DNA of 33,773 nt from Candidatus Thermoflexus sinensis (GCA_016842045.1 JAEVEY010000145.1:1-33773), one strand, 5' to 3'; shown: positions 15,438 through 23,378, counted from the stretch's first letter. The notes: generated by a model not told the origin, from the sequence alone. Numbers and translations are program-made.

Positions 15438-16934
15438 ATGATCCGGGATCTGTTGATGAGCCAGGAGCCGGCTCTGCGGTTTTTCGCTGGCCTTGTTTAC
15501 TACACGCTGGGTCTCAGCCTGCTCCTGCAATCCCGCGGGCATAGTCGCCTGCGCCTGGCCCGCAGCCTCCCCTGGCTGGCCGGCTTCGGGATCCTTCACG
15601 CGGTATATGAATGGAGCAGCGCGTTCCTCCTGCCCCTTCGCTCGCCCGTTGCCACAGAGGCCGGAAGCCTCCTGATGATCGGTCGGACCATGATCCTGGC
15701 CCTGGCTTTCCTCTGCCTTTTTGAGTTCGGCGCCGACATTGTGGCTCCCCTCGGACCACGCTGGCAGTGGCTGCGGCCCATCGGGCTGATCCTTTTCCTG
15801 ACCTGGGGGGCAGGGGCCTTCGCCCTCGGGCTTCTCTCCGCCTTTCCTCTTCCGCAATGGGAGGGCTGGGTGGAGGCCGGGGCCCGCTATCTCCTGGGCT
15901 TCCCCGGCGGGCTGCTGGCGGCCTATGCCCTGCGTCGGCACACCTTCCACCTTCTGATCCCTCTGGCCCGGCCGCACATCATCGGGATGTTGCGCATCGC
16001 CGGGCTGGCGATCGCCGCTTACAGCCTTCTGGCCGGGCTGATCGGGCCCGCGGTTCCCATCTTCCCCCTGAATCTGATCCACGAAGAAGCGGTGCAGAAT
16101 CTCACCGGCGTGCCCGTTTTCCTGTTGCGCAGCCTGGCCGGCATTGTGCTGGTGGCCGGCATACTGCGGGCTCTGGAGATCTTCGAGATCGAGCTGAGCA
16201 GCCGGCTGAGCAGCCTGGAGGAGGCCCAGATCCTGGCCAGCGAGCGGGAGCGGATGAGCCGGGAGCTGCATGATCGCACGCTCCAGATGATCTACGGCGC
16301 CGGCCTGCTGGTCCGCAACATCCAGGCCCAGGCGGAGCCTGCCACCGCCAGCGCCCTCGACCCGGTGATTCGCTTGCTGGATCAGGCGGTGCAGAGCCTG
16401 CGGGAGATCCTTCAGGAGCTCCAGGCCCGCCCGGCGATGGCCAGCCTGATCGATGGGCTGGAGCGCCTCATCCGGGAATATGGCCTTCCCGCCCTGATGG
16501 ATGTGCAAACCGACTGGCAGATCCCTTCGGATGCCCAGCTGCCACCGGCCCAGTTGCGCCACATCCTCGCCATTGTATCGGAGGCCCTGAGCAATGTGGT
16601 CCGCCATGCCCGGGCCCGACGGGTCCATATCACCGCTACCCTGGACGATGGCCGGCTGCAGATCCGGATCGCCGATGACGGCCGCGGGTTTGGCCCGGAA
16701 GTTCAGCCCGGCTTCGGCCTGCGCAATATGGAGGAGCGGGCTCATCTACTCAATGGACGTCTGGAGATCCAGAGCCAGCCCGGCCTGGGGACCACGGTCA
16801 TCCTGGAGGTTCCCTGGTCAGGGATCCGCCGGGAGGCCCTCCATCGCCCGCTGGTGGCGAGCCAGTCCCAGCCGGAGGAAAGCCACTGGCGCGCCCCAGG
16901 TCACCCAGAGTCCGACCCCCGCATAACGCAATAA
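15438..16934 (+). CDS. NarX/DesK-type sensor histidine kinase
   Basis: From the ATG at 15438, preceded by AGGGGG, this is 498 residues. About seven membrane helices occupy residues 10-255 with no clear extracellular sensor domain, resembling 7TM sensor modules. A short coiled coil leads into the HisKA_3 dimerisation helix ERERMSRELHDRTLQMIYGAG, with His278 the phospho-acceptor. The HATPase follows, with N-box EALSNVVRHA (Asn386), G1 DDGRGFG (413-419) and GFGLRNMEERA. The domain ends at VILEVPW, exactly where the convergent PAP2 gene stops. The remaining 38 residues are encoded inside that gene and have no domain. HisKA_3 kinases normally pair with NarL-type regulators, and none is adjacent. 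The open frame extends upstream to 15348 without support. Confidence 0.88.
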   Translation: MIRDLLMSQEPALRFFAGLVYYTLGLSLLLQSRGHSRLRLARSLPWLAGFGILHAVYEWSSAFLLPLRSPVATEAGSLLMIGRTMILALAFLCLFEFGADIVAPLGPRWQWLRPIGLILFLTWGAGAFALGLLSAFPLPQWEGWVEAGARYLLGFPGGLLAAYALRRHTFHLLIPLARPHIIGMLRIAGLAIAAYSLLAGLIGPAVPIFPLNLIHEEAVQNLTGVPVFLLRSLAGIVLVAGILRALEIFEIELSSRLSSLEEAQILASERERMSRELHDRTLQMIYGAGLLVRNIQAQAEPATASALDPVIRLLDQAVQSLREILQELQARPAMASLIDGLERLIREYGLPALMDVQTDWQIPSDAQLPPAQLRHILAIVSEALSNVVRHARARRVHITATLDDGRLQIRIADDGRGFGPEVQPGFGLRNMEERAHLLNGRLEIQSQPGLGTTVILEVPWSGIRREALHRPLVASQSQPEESHWRAPGHPESDPRITQ

Positions 16935-17753
16935 CCGAAGGGCCGGCTCATTGGGAAGGGGAGGCGGGAGGAGCGAAAATCCTACCGTCAAACCCCCGTA
17001 GACGGCTCCCAGCATCAGCAGGCCGATGATTAGACGCCATCCTCGTTGTCGCAACGGCCCACCCGGATGGAATCCGTTTCTCCAGGACTCCCCTATGGCT
17101 CCCCATGCCATCCCCAGCCATGCGCCAAGCGGCACAGCGGTTTCCCGGGTTCCGTGGGCGAGGAAAAGCAGGAGGACCCCTCCCGTCGCCAGGAGGACAC
17201 CCTGTTTGCGAGAGGCCCCCAGACGGGGGACCAGCGGAGGGATGATCCGCGCCATCAGGAGGGCCACCAGGGCCCCGATGGCCCAGCCCGCCAGCACATC
17301 ATGGATGAAATGGACACCCAGGACGATCCGGGAGAGGCCGATGAGAAGGACCAGCCCGATGGTGAACAGGGTGAAGGGCGGCTGCCCGATCATCCCGGCC
17401 AGCGTCCCCCATAGCGCCGCAGCGTTCAGGGCGTGCCCGCTGGGAAGCCCATAGCCCAGCGCCTCCCCGCCGGGCAGAAGGACTCGAACCTGGTCCGGGG
17501 CGACCTGGAAAGGACGGGGCATGGCGAAGAGATCCTTCAGGACGAACGTAAGGTAACTTCCCAGCAGAAGCGCGGTCACAGCGTAGAGAGCCTCTCGCTT
17601 TCGGTAACACCAGAGCAGCGCGGGGAGGATCAGAAGGAACGCCTGCTCCTCTCCCAGAAATGACATCAGGCGCCAGAAGGGGATGGCCCATGGCGGTTGA
17701 AGCGCCTGCAAACGAGCGATCCCTTCGATCTGCCAGCGCATCCAGTCCGGCAT
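16818..17753 (-). CDS. PAP2-superfamily membrane phosphatase (lipid phosphatase)
   Basis: Starting at the ATG 17751-17753 with a strong AGGAGGGTCAAG leader, this is a 311-residue membrane protein with the complete PAP2 signature. The motifs are KDLFAMPRP (Lys73, Arg80, Pro81), PSGH (104-107) and SRIVLGVHFIHD (Ser141, Arg142, His148, Asp152), matching KX6RP-PSGH-SRX5HX3D. Members dephosphorylate phosphatidate, undecaprenyl diphosphate or other lipid phosphates; the substrate here is unknown. It is longer than simple BacA-independent PAP2 proteins because of 4-5 extra helices after the catalytic domain. Its last 117 bases overlap the 3' end of the histidine kinase on the other strand and encode its last membrane helix. 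Confidence 0.88.
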   Translation of the reverse strand: MPDWMRWQIEGIARLQALQPPWAIPFWRLMSFLGEEQAFLLILPALLWCYRKREALYAVTALLLGSYLTFVLKDLFAMPRPFQVAPDQVRVLLPGGEALGYGLPSGHALNAAALWGTLAGMIGQPPFTLFTIGLVLLIGLSRIVLGVHFIHDVLAGWAIGALVALLMARIIPPLVPRLGASRKQGVLLATGGVLLLFLAHGTRETAVPLGAWLGMAWGAIGESWRNGFHPGGPLRQRGWRLIIGLLMLGAVYGGLTVGFSLLPPPLPNEPALRLLRYAGVGLWVTWGAPVAFLRLGLARHQRAMEGLPADP

Positions 17754-17794
17754 CTTGACCCTCCTGAGCAGGGTGGACCCTCCAGCCTCCCGGA

Positions 17795-17893
17795 CAGGGC
17801 TTTTCAATGTTCTAACCCTTGGGGAGAAAGGGGGGAGGGGCTACCCCTTTCTTCGTCGTTCTGCCATCTTTGTTAGAACTTTAAAAAGCCCCA
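17795..17893. mobile_element. Family 2 MITE-like element, copy 2
   Basis: A 99-bp element has 20-bp inverted ends (17797-17816 and 17872-17891) matching at 18 of 20 positions, including GTTCTAAC/GTTAGAAC and GGGCTTTT/AAAAGCCC. It is flanked by a perfect 9-bp direct repeat, CCTCCCGGA (17786-17794 and 17894-17902), the expected sign of target duplication. The interior contains GGGGAGAAAGGGGGG, close to the inner arm of family 1 subfamily B. There is no coding capacity. It sits between the divergent PAP2 and MBL-hydrolase genes and could carry part of either promoter region. Confidence 0.75.
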
Positions 17894-17985
17894 CCTCCCG
17901 GATTCAGCACATCTCAATGGATCCGGTTATCATGAAAAAGAAAGGCCAGCTTGCTTTCCGGCCACTCTTCGGAAAGGAGGTCCCC

Positions 17986-18675
17986 ATGACGGTTCGAGTC
18001 ACCTGGTATGGCCATGCGGCCTTTCTGATCGAAAGCGATGGCAAGCGTATTCTGATTGACCCCTTCCTCAGCGGCAACCCTCTGGCCCCCGTGAAAGCGG
18101 AAGAGGTTCAGGCGGATGTGATCCTCATCACCCACGGCCATGCGGACCACGTGGGGGATGCCGTGGACATCGCCCGACGAACCGGAGCCCTGGTCATCAG
18201 CAACTACGAGATCGTCTCCTGGTTTCAGAACAAGGGGATTCAGAACACCCATCCGCTCCATATCGGCGGGGGCCACGATTTCGACTTCGGCCGGGTGAAG
18301 CTCACCCCCGCGCTCCACGGCTCGGTTCTCCCCGACGGATCGTATGGCGGTAACCCGGCGGGGATCCTCCTCTACCTCGGCAGGTATCGCATCTATCACG
18401 CTGGCGACACAGGCCTGTTCGGGGACATGAAACTCATCGGCGCCGAGAAACTGGATCTGGCCCTCCTGCCGATTGGAGACAACTTCACCATGGGGCCAGC
18501 GGACGCCCTCCAGGCAGTGCGGCTTCTGAAGCCGAAGGTTGTGATCCCGATGCACTACAACACCTGGGATATGATCCAGCAGGATCCTCACGCCTGGGCC
18601 CGGAAGGCCAGGGCGGCGGTGAAGGGCATGAAGGTGGTCGTGCTGGAGCCCGGCGGGACCTTTGAGTTGAAGTAA
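17986..18675 (+). CDS. MBL-fold metal-dependent hydrolase, UPF0173 family
   Basis: The start at 17986 has a near-ideal GGAAAGGAGGT Shine-Dalgarno and gives 229 residues, the usual length for UPF0173/YtkL proteins. Metallo-beta-lactamase metal ligands are intact: THGHADH (His50, His52, Asp54, His55), His111, HAGDT (Asp141) and PMHYNTW (His190). The family is distantly related to UlaG, the ascorbate 6-phosphate lactonase, but is much shorter than UlaG (354 residues). It is found in many bacteria without an ascorbate pathway, and its physiological substrate is not established. The open frame extends upstream through the MITE, which is fortuitous. A strong bidirectional hairpin follows the stop. 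Confidence 0.88.
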   Translation: MTVRVTWYGHAAFLIESDGKRILIDPFLSGNPLAPVKAEEVQADVILITHGHADHVGDAVDIARRTGALVISNYEIVSWFQNKGIQNTHPLHIGGGHDFDFGRVKLTPALHGSVLPDGSYGGNPAGILLYLGRYRIYHAGDTGLFGDMKLIGAEKLDLALLPIGDNFTMGPADALQAVRLLKPKVVIPMHYNTWDMIQQDPHAWARKARAAVKGMKVVVLEPGGTFELK

Positions 18676-18684
18676 GCGAGGCAA

Positions 18685-18713
18685 GGGCGGGCAGGCTTCT
18701 GGCCTGCCCGCCC
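18685..18713. terminator. Bidirectional terminator hairpin
   Basis: A perfect 12-bp stem GGGCGGGCAGGC/GCCTGCCCGCCC with a 5-base loop lies between the convergent MBL-hydrolase (ends 18675) and FemAB (ends 18737) genes. It lacks a long T-run on either side but is well placed to end both transcripts. Confidence 0.7.
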
Positions 18714-18736
18714 AGAACCGCTGGCGCATGATCATC

Positions 18737-19834
18737 CTAACCGGGCTCTGCACCAGCCCGGCGCCAGTGGCGGCGGCGCAGCCACGCCAGGTAGCGAGGG
18801 ATCAGTTCCGTATAGAGGCGATAGAGCGCCGGCCAGGGCGCATAATCCCATGTCCCGATAAACCGCACATATCGTCCCCCGAAGCCCCGCTTAAAGCGAT
18901 ATACTCCCCACATTGGGTCGCTCTCGGTCGGTGCCGCCGGGGCTCCCCAGAAGTCGTATCGCCGGCATCCGACGGCCCGCGCCCAGCGGATGGCTTCCCA
19001 CTGCAGCCGGTGGTTGGGCATTTTCTCCCGGTGCCGATCTCGCGAGGCCCCGTAGAAATACCAGGCGGTAGGCCCGAAGCGATAGATCACCACCATGGCC
19101 ACCGGTTCCCCCTCCACTTCCGCCAGCAGCGGATACGCATACCCGGCCTCATAGAACATCGTCCACGCTTGCCGGTAATACGCCCGGGGACGGATCACGA
19201 AGCGATCCCGCAGTGCGGTCTCCGCGTAGAGATCATAAAGGAGATCGAAAGACTCCGGGCCCACCGGGCGCACGCTCACCCCTTTCCGCTCCGACAGGCG
19301 GATGTTATAACGGGTTTTGGGGTGCATCGCCTGCAGCAATGCCTCTTCATCGACGGTCAGATCCAGCCACAGGCTGGCGGGGAATTGAACGGATTCCGGC
19401 GAGGATCGCCAGCCCCGACGCTGGAGCACCGTTTTCAGCGGTGCCTCTACCGGATCCCGGGGGCCCTCTGCTGCCGAGCCCTCAGCCTCCACCACCTCCG
19501 GATCGATCCGGACGAGGATCGCACGGAGACGATGCGCCTCTTCCTCCAGATCATGAAGGACGACCTCCGCCGCCTCGATGTCCGCGGGATCCAGCAGAGG
19601 TCCCCGCGGGAGGTAAAGAATCCCCAGGAGGCCCCAGCGATCCCGCCGGTAGAGCGCCTGGGCAAGCGCCCGGATGCGCCCCCGGTCGTCTTCCCACACC
19701 CATCGGAATGGCCGCCAGCCATATCCGGTTTTAAATGTCCCCCAGAGCCATGTTTGGAGGATGTGTGGGAAAGGCAACTGTAGCAGCGCCTGATCCCAGG
19801 CCTTCGGATCATGAACGGAGAAGCGCCGGATCAT
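18737..19834 (-). CDS. FemAB-family peptidyltransferase-like protein, paralogue 1
   Basis: From the ATG overlapping the stop of the upstream paralogue (ATGA at 19831-19834), this is 365 residues. It has the double-GNAT architecture of FemA/FemB/FemX: an N-terminal LQTWLWGTFKTGYGW, a central AMHPKTRYNIRLSERKGV, then AWYFYGASRDRHREKMPNHRLQWEAIRWA and a C-terminal MWGVYRFKRGFGGR. Such enzymes add amino acids from aminoacyl-tRNA to lipid II or muropeptide cross-bridges. The chemistry here is inferred from the family. It is clearly a tandem duplicate of the next gene, sharing the same motifs in order, but has a longer C-terminal basic tail. An upstream extension of the frame to 20017 lies inside the paralogue and is a shadow. 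Confidence 0.88.
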   Translation of the reverse strand: MIRRFSVHDPKAWDQALLQLPFPHILQTWLWGTFKTGYGWRPFRWVWEDDRGRIRALAQALYRRDRWGLLGILYLPRGPLLDPADIEAAEVVLHDLEEEAHRLRAILVRIDPEVVEAEGSAAEGPRDPVEAPLKTVLQRRGWRSSPESVQFPASLWLDLTVDEEALLQAMHPKTRYNIRLSERKGVSVRPVGPESFDLLYDLYAETALRDRFVIRPRAYYRQAWTMFYEAGYAYPLLAEVEGEPVAMVVIYRFGPTAWYFYGASRDRHREKMPNHRLQWEAIRWARAVGCRRYDFWGAPAAPTESDPMWGVYRFKRGFGGRYVRFIGTWDYAPWPALYRLYTELIPRYLAWLRRRHWRRAGAEPG

Positions 19835-20841
19835 GCGAAGCCCAACCTCCGGACGAGGCGGTAAAGCGGAGGGAAGTAGACCCGATCGAAAGCCCCGGCC
19901 CAGCGCACCACCCGGCCGCCGAATCCTCGCTTGAAGCGATACACCCCCCACAGCCCGTCCCGCCGGGTCGCGAACTGCGCCTCCAGGACCTCGGGGTCCT
20001 CGTCCGGGATCCCCCACAGATCATACCAGCGGCAGCCGCGCGCCTTCGCCCATCGGATCGCCGTCCACTGGAGGGCATACGTCGGCATCTTCTCCCGGTG
20101 TCGATCGCCCGAGGCGCCGTAGAAATACCAGGCCCGTTCCCCCCAGGCGAAGGCCATCAGGGCCGCGATAGGCTCCTCTTCATAAAACGCCAGCCAGAGG
20201 CGGGCCAGATGAGGGACAAACCGTTCATAAGCCGCCCGGTAATAATCGAACGTGTGGATCGCAAACCGATCCCGGGCTGCTGTCCGCTGCAACAGCTGAT
20301 AAAACAGGGGAAGCTCCTCCGGCCGGGCTTCGCGGACCTTTACCCCCTTCCGCTCCGCCAGCCGGATGTTATAACGGGTTTTGGGGTGCATCGCCTGCAG
20401 GATCGCTTCCTCCTCCCCTTCCAGGGACACCAGGATTGTCCGTCGGGGCTGGATCGGGGGGGCCGGCCGAAATCCAAAGGCCGTCAGGTCCAGCTGGAGC
20501 TCCCCCTCCATGACATCCGGCTCGATCCGCAACCAGACGGCGTGGGTTTCCTGGGCGAGGCGATCCAGCGTGGTCAGGAGGGCATGGAAGGCCTCCGGAC
20601 GCTGCCAATCTCCGACCGGCCCTTTGGGGACGTAAAGGATGGAAAGACCCAGGGGAAGAGGGCGGATGAGGACCTGAAGGCCAGCCCGGTGCTCCCCATG
20701 CTCGATCAGCAACCACCGACGGGCTCGCCAGCCGAAGCCCGCCTTCAGGTCCCCCCAGGGAGCGGTCTGGAGCACATGGGCCTCGGGATGGCCCTCCAGA
20801 AAAGCCATCCAGGTTTGGGCCTCAACCTCCTGGACGTCCAT
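19831..20841 (-). CDS. FemAB-family peptidyltransferase-like protein, paralogue 2
   Basis: This 336-residue protein has the same motif order as its neighbour: HVLQTAPWGDLKAGFGW, then AMHPKTRYNIRLAERKGV, then AWYFYGASGDRHREKMPTYALQW and GLWGVYRFKRGFGGR. Several of these blocks are nearly identical between the two proteins, while the regions between have diverged widely, consistent with an old tandem duplication and specialisation, for example for successive residues of a bridge. It starts 3 bases after the stop of the response regulator gene and its stop overlaps the start of paralogue 1, so the three genes form one transcript. A cytosolic enzyme acting at the membrane on lipid-linked precursors is expected. 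Confidence 0.88.
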   Translation of the reverse strand: MDVQEVEAQTWMAFLEGHPEAHVLQTAPWGDLKAGFGWRARRWLLIEHGEHRAGLQVLIRPLPLGLSILYVPKGPVGDWQRPEAFHALLTTLDRLAQETHAVWLRIEPDVMEGELQLDLTAFGFRPAPPIQPRRTILVSLEGEEEAILQAMHPKTRYNIRLAERKGVKVREARPEELPLFYQLLQRTAARDRFAIHTFDYYRAAYERFVPHLARLWLAFYEEEPIAALMAFAWGERAWYFYGASGDRHREKMPTYALQWTAIRWAKARGCRWYDLWGIPDEDPEVLEAQFATRRDGLWGVYRFKRGFGGRVVRWAGAFDRVYFPPLYRLVRRLGFA

Positions 20842-20844
20842 AGC

Positions 20845-21534
20845 CTACCCGAGCGCGAACCGATATCCGATCCCTCGCTCCGTGAGCAGAAAGCGCGGCT
20901 GCTCGGGATCCGGCTCAATCCGCTGGCGAAGTCGCCAGATATACCACTTGATGTTCTGGGGGTCCACGCTGCCATCCGGCCATACATCCCGGGCGATCTG
21001 CTCCGGGGTCAGGGTTTGACCAGCCCGTTCGGCCAGATAGCAGAGGAGGCGGTGCTCGGTTTCTGTCAGAGGGCGTTCCTCGCCGTTCAGGATCACCCGG
21101 GGATACTGGGGATCGATCAGCAACGCGCCCTCTCCAAACCGCCAGTAAACCCGCTTCTCGGGTGGCGGGAGACGCACGCGGCGCAGGTGCGCTTCGATGC
21201 GGGCCAGGAGCTCCTCCATCGCAAAAGGCTTCACGATGTAATCGTCGGCCCCCAGTTTCAATCCCTCTACCCGTTCCTCCACAGCCGTCCGGGCCGTGAG
21301 GATCAGGATCGGCACCGTCGATGCCGAGCGGATCTGCCGGCAGATCTCCAGCCCATCGACATCCGGGAGCATCAGGTCCAGGATCACCAGATCCGGCTGG
21401 CTTTCCTGGAACCGCTGCCAGCCCTCGGTGCCATTGAAGGCCAGCGTCACCTGAAATCCCCGGCGTTCGAGAAAGAGACGAATTAATTCCGCGAGCTCCA
21501 CTTCGTCTTCAATCACCAGGATCGTCTCCGCCAT
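20845..21534 (-). CDS. OmpR/PhoB-type response regulator
   Basis: This 229-residue regulator has a complete receiver domain with acidic pocket Glu9-Asp10, phospho-acceptor Asp53 in VILDLMLP, Thr80 in LTART and Lys102 in VKPF. It is followed by a winged-helix effector (residues about 135-229) with LTETEHRLLCYLAERAGQTLT and LLTERGIGYRF. The ATG is preceded by CGAGGAGG. There is no histidine kinase next to it. The kinase at 15438-16934 is of the NarX class, which usually pairs with NarL-type rather than OmpR-type regulators. The gene directly precedes and is tightly linked to two FemAB genes, so it may regulate envelope cross-bridge synthesis or merely be co-expressed. Confidence 0.93.
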   Translation of the reverse strand: MAETILVIEDEVELAELIRLFLERRGFQVTLAFNGTEGWQRFQESQPDLVILDLMLPDVDGLEICRQIRSASTVPILILTARTAVEERVEGLKLGADDYIVKPFAMEELLARIEAHLRRVRLPPPEKRVYWRFGEGALLIDPQYPRVILNGEERPLTETEHRLLCYLAERAGQTLTPEQIARDVWPDGSVDPQNIKWYIWRLRQRIEPDPEQPRFLLTERGIGYRFALG

Positions 21535-21620
21535 TCAAACCTCCTCGGATTGAAGGAAATCACAAATGCCGGACCAGCCACCTGCTCGGGGTCCTGGGAT
21601 GGCAGGGTCACGACGCTGGA

Positions 21621-21668
21621 TCCCTCCCGCTCCGCTTCGCGGTGTATGGAGGGACAAATTCCGAACTC
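21621..21668. repeat. Degenerate hairpin repeat resembling 3560-3607
   Basis: TCCCTCC (21621-21627) can pair with GGAGGGA (21648-21654), with an inner CCGC-TTC-GCGG. CCGAACTCCTAACAGGA follows. The same arrangement, with a perfect stem and then CCGAACTC, occurs at 3560-3607. The rest of the 530-base spacer 21535-22064 holds only the hairpin at 21959-21995 and a weak minus-strand promoter-like pair (TTGCTC/CATACT, 21784-21813) for the response regulator operon; I see no gene in it. Confidence 0.4.
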
Positions 21669-21958
21669 CTAACAGGATAGCGAGAGGACCATTCTGTTAT
21701 AGAAAAACCGACCTTCGAATCCACAGCGATCTCCGTCTTCGTGGGGATCGAAAGGGATCGCCCACGGGACCAATCCTCTTCCAAGTATGACACAAAAGCG
21801 GGAGTTTGAGCAAGGTTGGCTCAACAAAGGGGCAGGACAATGGGGAAGAGACCTGTGGTATCATTGCATCAGACTTGCGCTGGCCTCTATCCACAAGGGA
21901 CCGAAGAGTCCTCCTTTTATTCCCGGGGAGAAAGTTGAGGATGTAACCCCTTAAGCTC

Positions 21959-21995
21959 GAGCGGGCGAAGCCACCTTTCGCAGCCTCGCCCGCTC
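21959..21995 (-). terminator. Probable terminator after rimM
   Basis: A perfect 10-bp stem GAGCGGGCGA/TCGCCCGCTC encloses 17 bases and lies about 70 bases downstream of the rimM stop on the minus strand. It probably ends the ffh-rpsP-khpA-rimM transcript. No clear T-run follows. Confidence 0.5.
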
Positions 21996-22064
21996 GCAAA
22001 CCTCTACGGCTTTCCATATGTATGATCTGGAAACTACCCGATGGCTGGATCCTCCCCTTGGCTT

Positions 22065-22592
22065 TCAGGCTTCTTCTTCCTCCCCCAGAAGGCCAGGCAT
22101 CAGCCAGACCACCATGCGGTTGGCTTCCACATCGATCTCCCGCACGACATCCCGGATCGCGGGGATCAGGACTTCACCGAAGGGGCCGAGGACCACGTAG
22201 ACATCGTTGGCGCGGGTGTAGAGGATCTCCTTCACCCGGCCCAGATACATCCCTTCCGTGGTATAAACCTCCATGTCCAGGATCTCATGCTCGTAGAACT
22301 CGCCCGGGGGGAGCGGGACGGCCTCCTCCCGGTCGATCAGGACCAGGCGTCCTCGAAAGGCCTCCGCAGCCTCGCGGGTTTCACAACCGGGCAGCCGCAT
22401 CAGGACCATCCCCTTGTAATAGCGGAAGCGAACGCCCTCGTAGGGGATCGCTTCCTCCCCGATGTAAACCCGCTTCAGCCGCTTCAACCGTTCCGGGAAA
22501 TCGGTGAGGATCTCCAGCTTCATCTCCCCCCGGACCCCCCATGGACGGGTGATCCGGGCCACGGCCAGGAAGCGAGGAAGCGGCTTCCGCAT
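22065..22592 (-). CDS. rimM: Ribosome maturation factor RimM
   Basis: This 175-residue protein has the RimM N-terminal signature AVARITRPWGVRGEMKLEILTDFPERL, and the PRC-barrel half beginning FYEHEILDMEVYTTEGMYLGRVKEIL and ending VLIPAIRDVVREIDVEANRMVV. RimM binds S19 and the 30S head and assists 16S rRNA maturation. It follows khpA by 23 bases and ends the rpsP-khpA-rimM cluster. The genes that commonly follow, trmD and rplS, are missing here. The C-terminus GLLGEEEEA is acidic. The length and both domains are normal. Confidence 0.95.
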   Translation of the reverse strand: MRKPLPRFLAVARITRPWGVRGEMKLEILTDFPERLKRLKRVYIGEEAIPYEGVRFRYYKGMVLMRLPGCETREAAEAFRGRLVLIDREEAVPLPPGEFYEHEILDMEVYTTEGMYLGRVKEILYTRANDVYVVLGPFGEVLIPAIRDVVREIDVEANRMVVWLMPGLLGEEEEA

Positions 22593-22615
22593 CGCCAGGG
22601 TCTCAGAGCGCTCGC

Positions 22616-22849
22616 TTAATCCAGGGACTCAATCCGCAGATCCACCTTCCGATGCGGCGGGGCGGCGGCCCGCATCACCTGTCGGATCGCCTCCGCGAGG
22701 TGCCCATCCCGACCAATCAAACGCCCCATCTCCGCCCGGGGCACCTTCATGAAATACTTCACCACTGGACCCCGGCGGATCTCCTTAATCTGAACCGAGG
22801 AGGGATCATCAAGCAGGACGTGAGCGATGAACTCCAGGAAGGTCCGCAT
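22616..22849 (-). CDS. khpA: KH-domain RNA-binding protein KhpA
   Basis: Translation from the ATG at 22847-22849, after GAGGAG, gives 77 residues, the usual KhpA size. The protein begins MRTFLEFIAHVLLDDPSSV and has the KH GXXG loop in GRLIGRDGHLAEAIRQVM. The frame stays open to 22912, but that part overlaps rpsP and is discarded. KhpA, usually with KhpB/Jag, binds RNA and affects cell division and envelope synthesis in several bacteria. It lies 10 bases after rpsP and 23 before rimM, the conserved arrangement. Confidence 0.93.
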   Translation of the reverse strand: MRTFLEFIAHVLLDDPSSVQIKEIRRGPVVKYFMKVPRAEMGRLIGRDGHLAEAIRQVMRAAAPPHRKVDLRIESLD

Positions 22850-22859
22850 CGGCGGCTCC

Positions 22860-23192
22860 TCAGCGGGTGGAAGTGCGCGTGCCGGCCTGAAGGGCCGTGG
22901 CTTCCGCCACAAGGGCCTCCAGCGGCTCGCCAGCCTTCAGACGCTCAAATCGAGCCAGGGTCCCCGTCTTGCGGAACAGGATCTGCACAGCTTCCGTAGG
23001 CTGGGCGCCGACCTGAAGCCAGTAAAGCGCGCGAGCCTCGTTCACCACGATGGTCTCCGGCTCTGTGCGGGGGTTGTAATGCCCGATGATCTCGATGAAC
23101 TTCCCATCCCGCGGCGCCCGCGAATCGGCCACGACGATCCGATAGGTTGGTTCATGCTTTTTGCCCATGCGTTGCAAACGGATCCGAACCAT
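22860..23192 (-). CDS. rpsP: 30S ribosomal protein S16
   Basis: From the ATG at 23190-23192, with GAGGT 5 bases upstream, the protein is 110 residues and begins [42 protein letters not shown], split here only by family comparison. A GTG two codons earlier is an alternative start. S16 is an early 30S assembly protein that binds 16S rRNA helices in the body. The C-terminal 25 residues ([15 protein letters not shown]) extend past the core, as is common. It lies 186 bases after ffh, a gap without a gene or clear promoter. Confidence 0.96.
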   Translation of the reverse strand: MVRIRLQRMGKKHEPTYRIVVADSRAPRDGKFIEIIGHYNPRTEPETIVVNEARALYWLQVGAQPTEAVQILFRKTGTLARFERLKAGEPLEALVAEATALQAGTRTSTR

Positions 23193-23378
23193 TCTCACCT
23201 CACATGTCAGGTTTGTAGGATAAGGGTTGCACGGCTCGCCTCTATCCAGGCGAGGCCGAGGGACCTCTCCCCTTTTTCAGGCCGGGCACCTTTCCGCGCC
23301 CAGCCCATGAAGATGGCTTTCCCCTCCCTCTCCTGATGCCCTCTGGATCTCAGGAGAGGAGAAAGGATAGGCAACGAT

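Noticed and set aside
15402-16745. 447-codon minus-strand frame
   Set aside because: It is antisense to the histidine kinase, whose His, N and G boxes are intact; the opposite frame is Gln/Gly/Pro-rich without a domain.
17986-18675. MBL hydrolase considered as ulaG, to pair with the PTS
   Set aside because: At 229 residues it matches the UPF0173 family rather than the 354-residue UlaG, and it lies 11 kb away in another transcription unit.
19735-21486. 583-codon open frame on the plus strand
   Set aside because: It runs antisense across three well-supported genes (two FemAB and a response regulator) and its composition is that of a complement frame.
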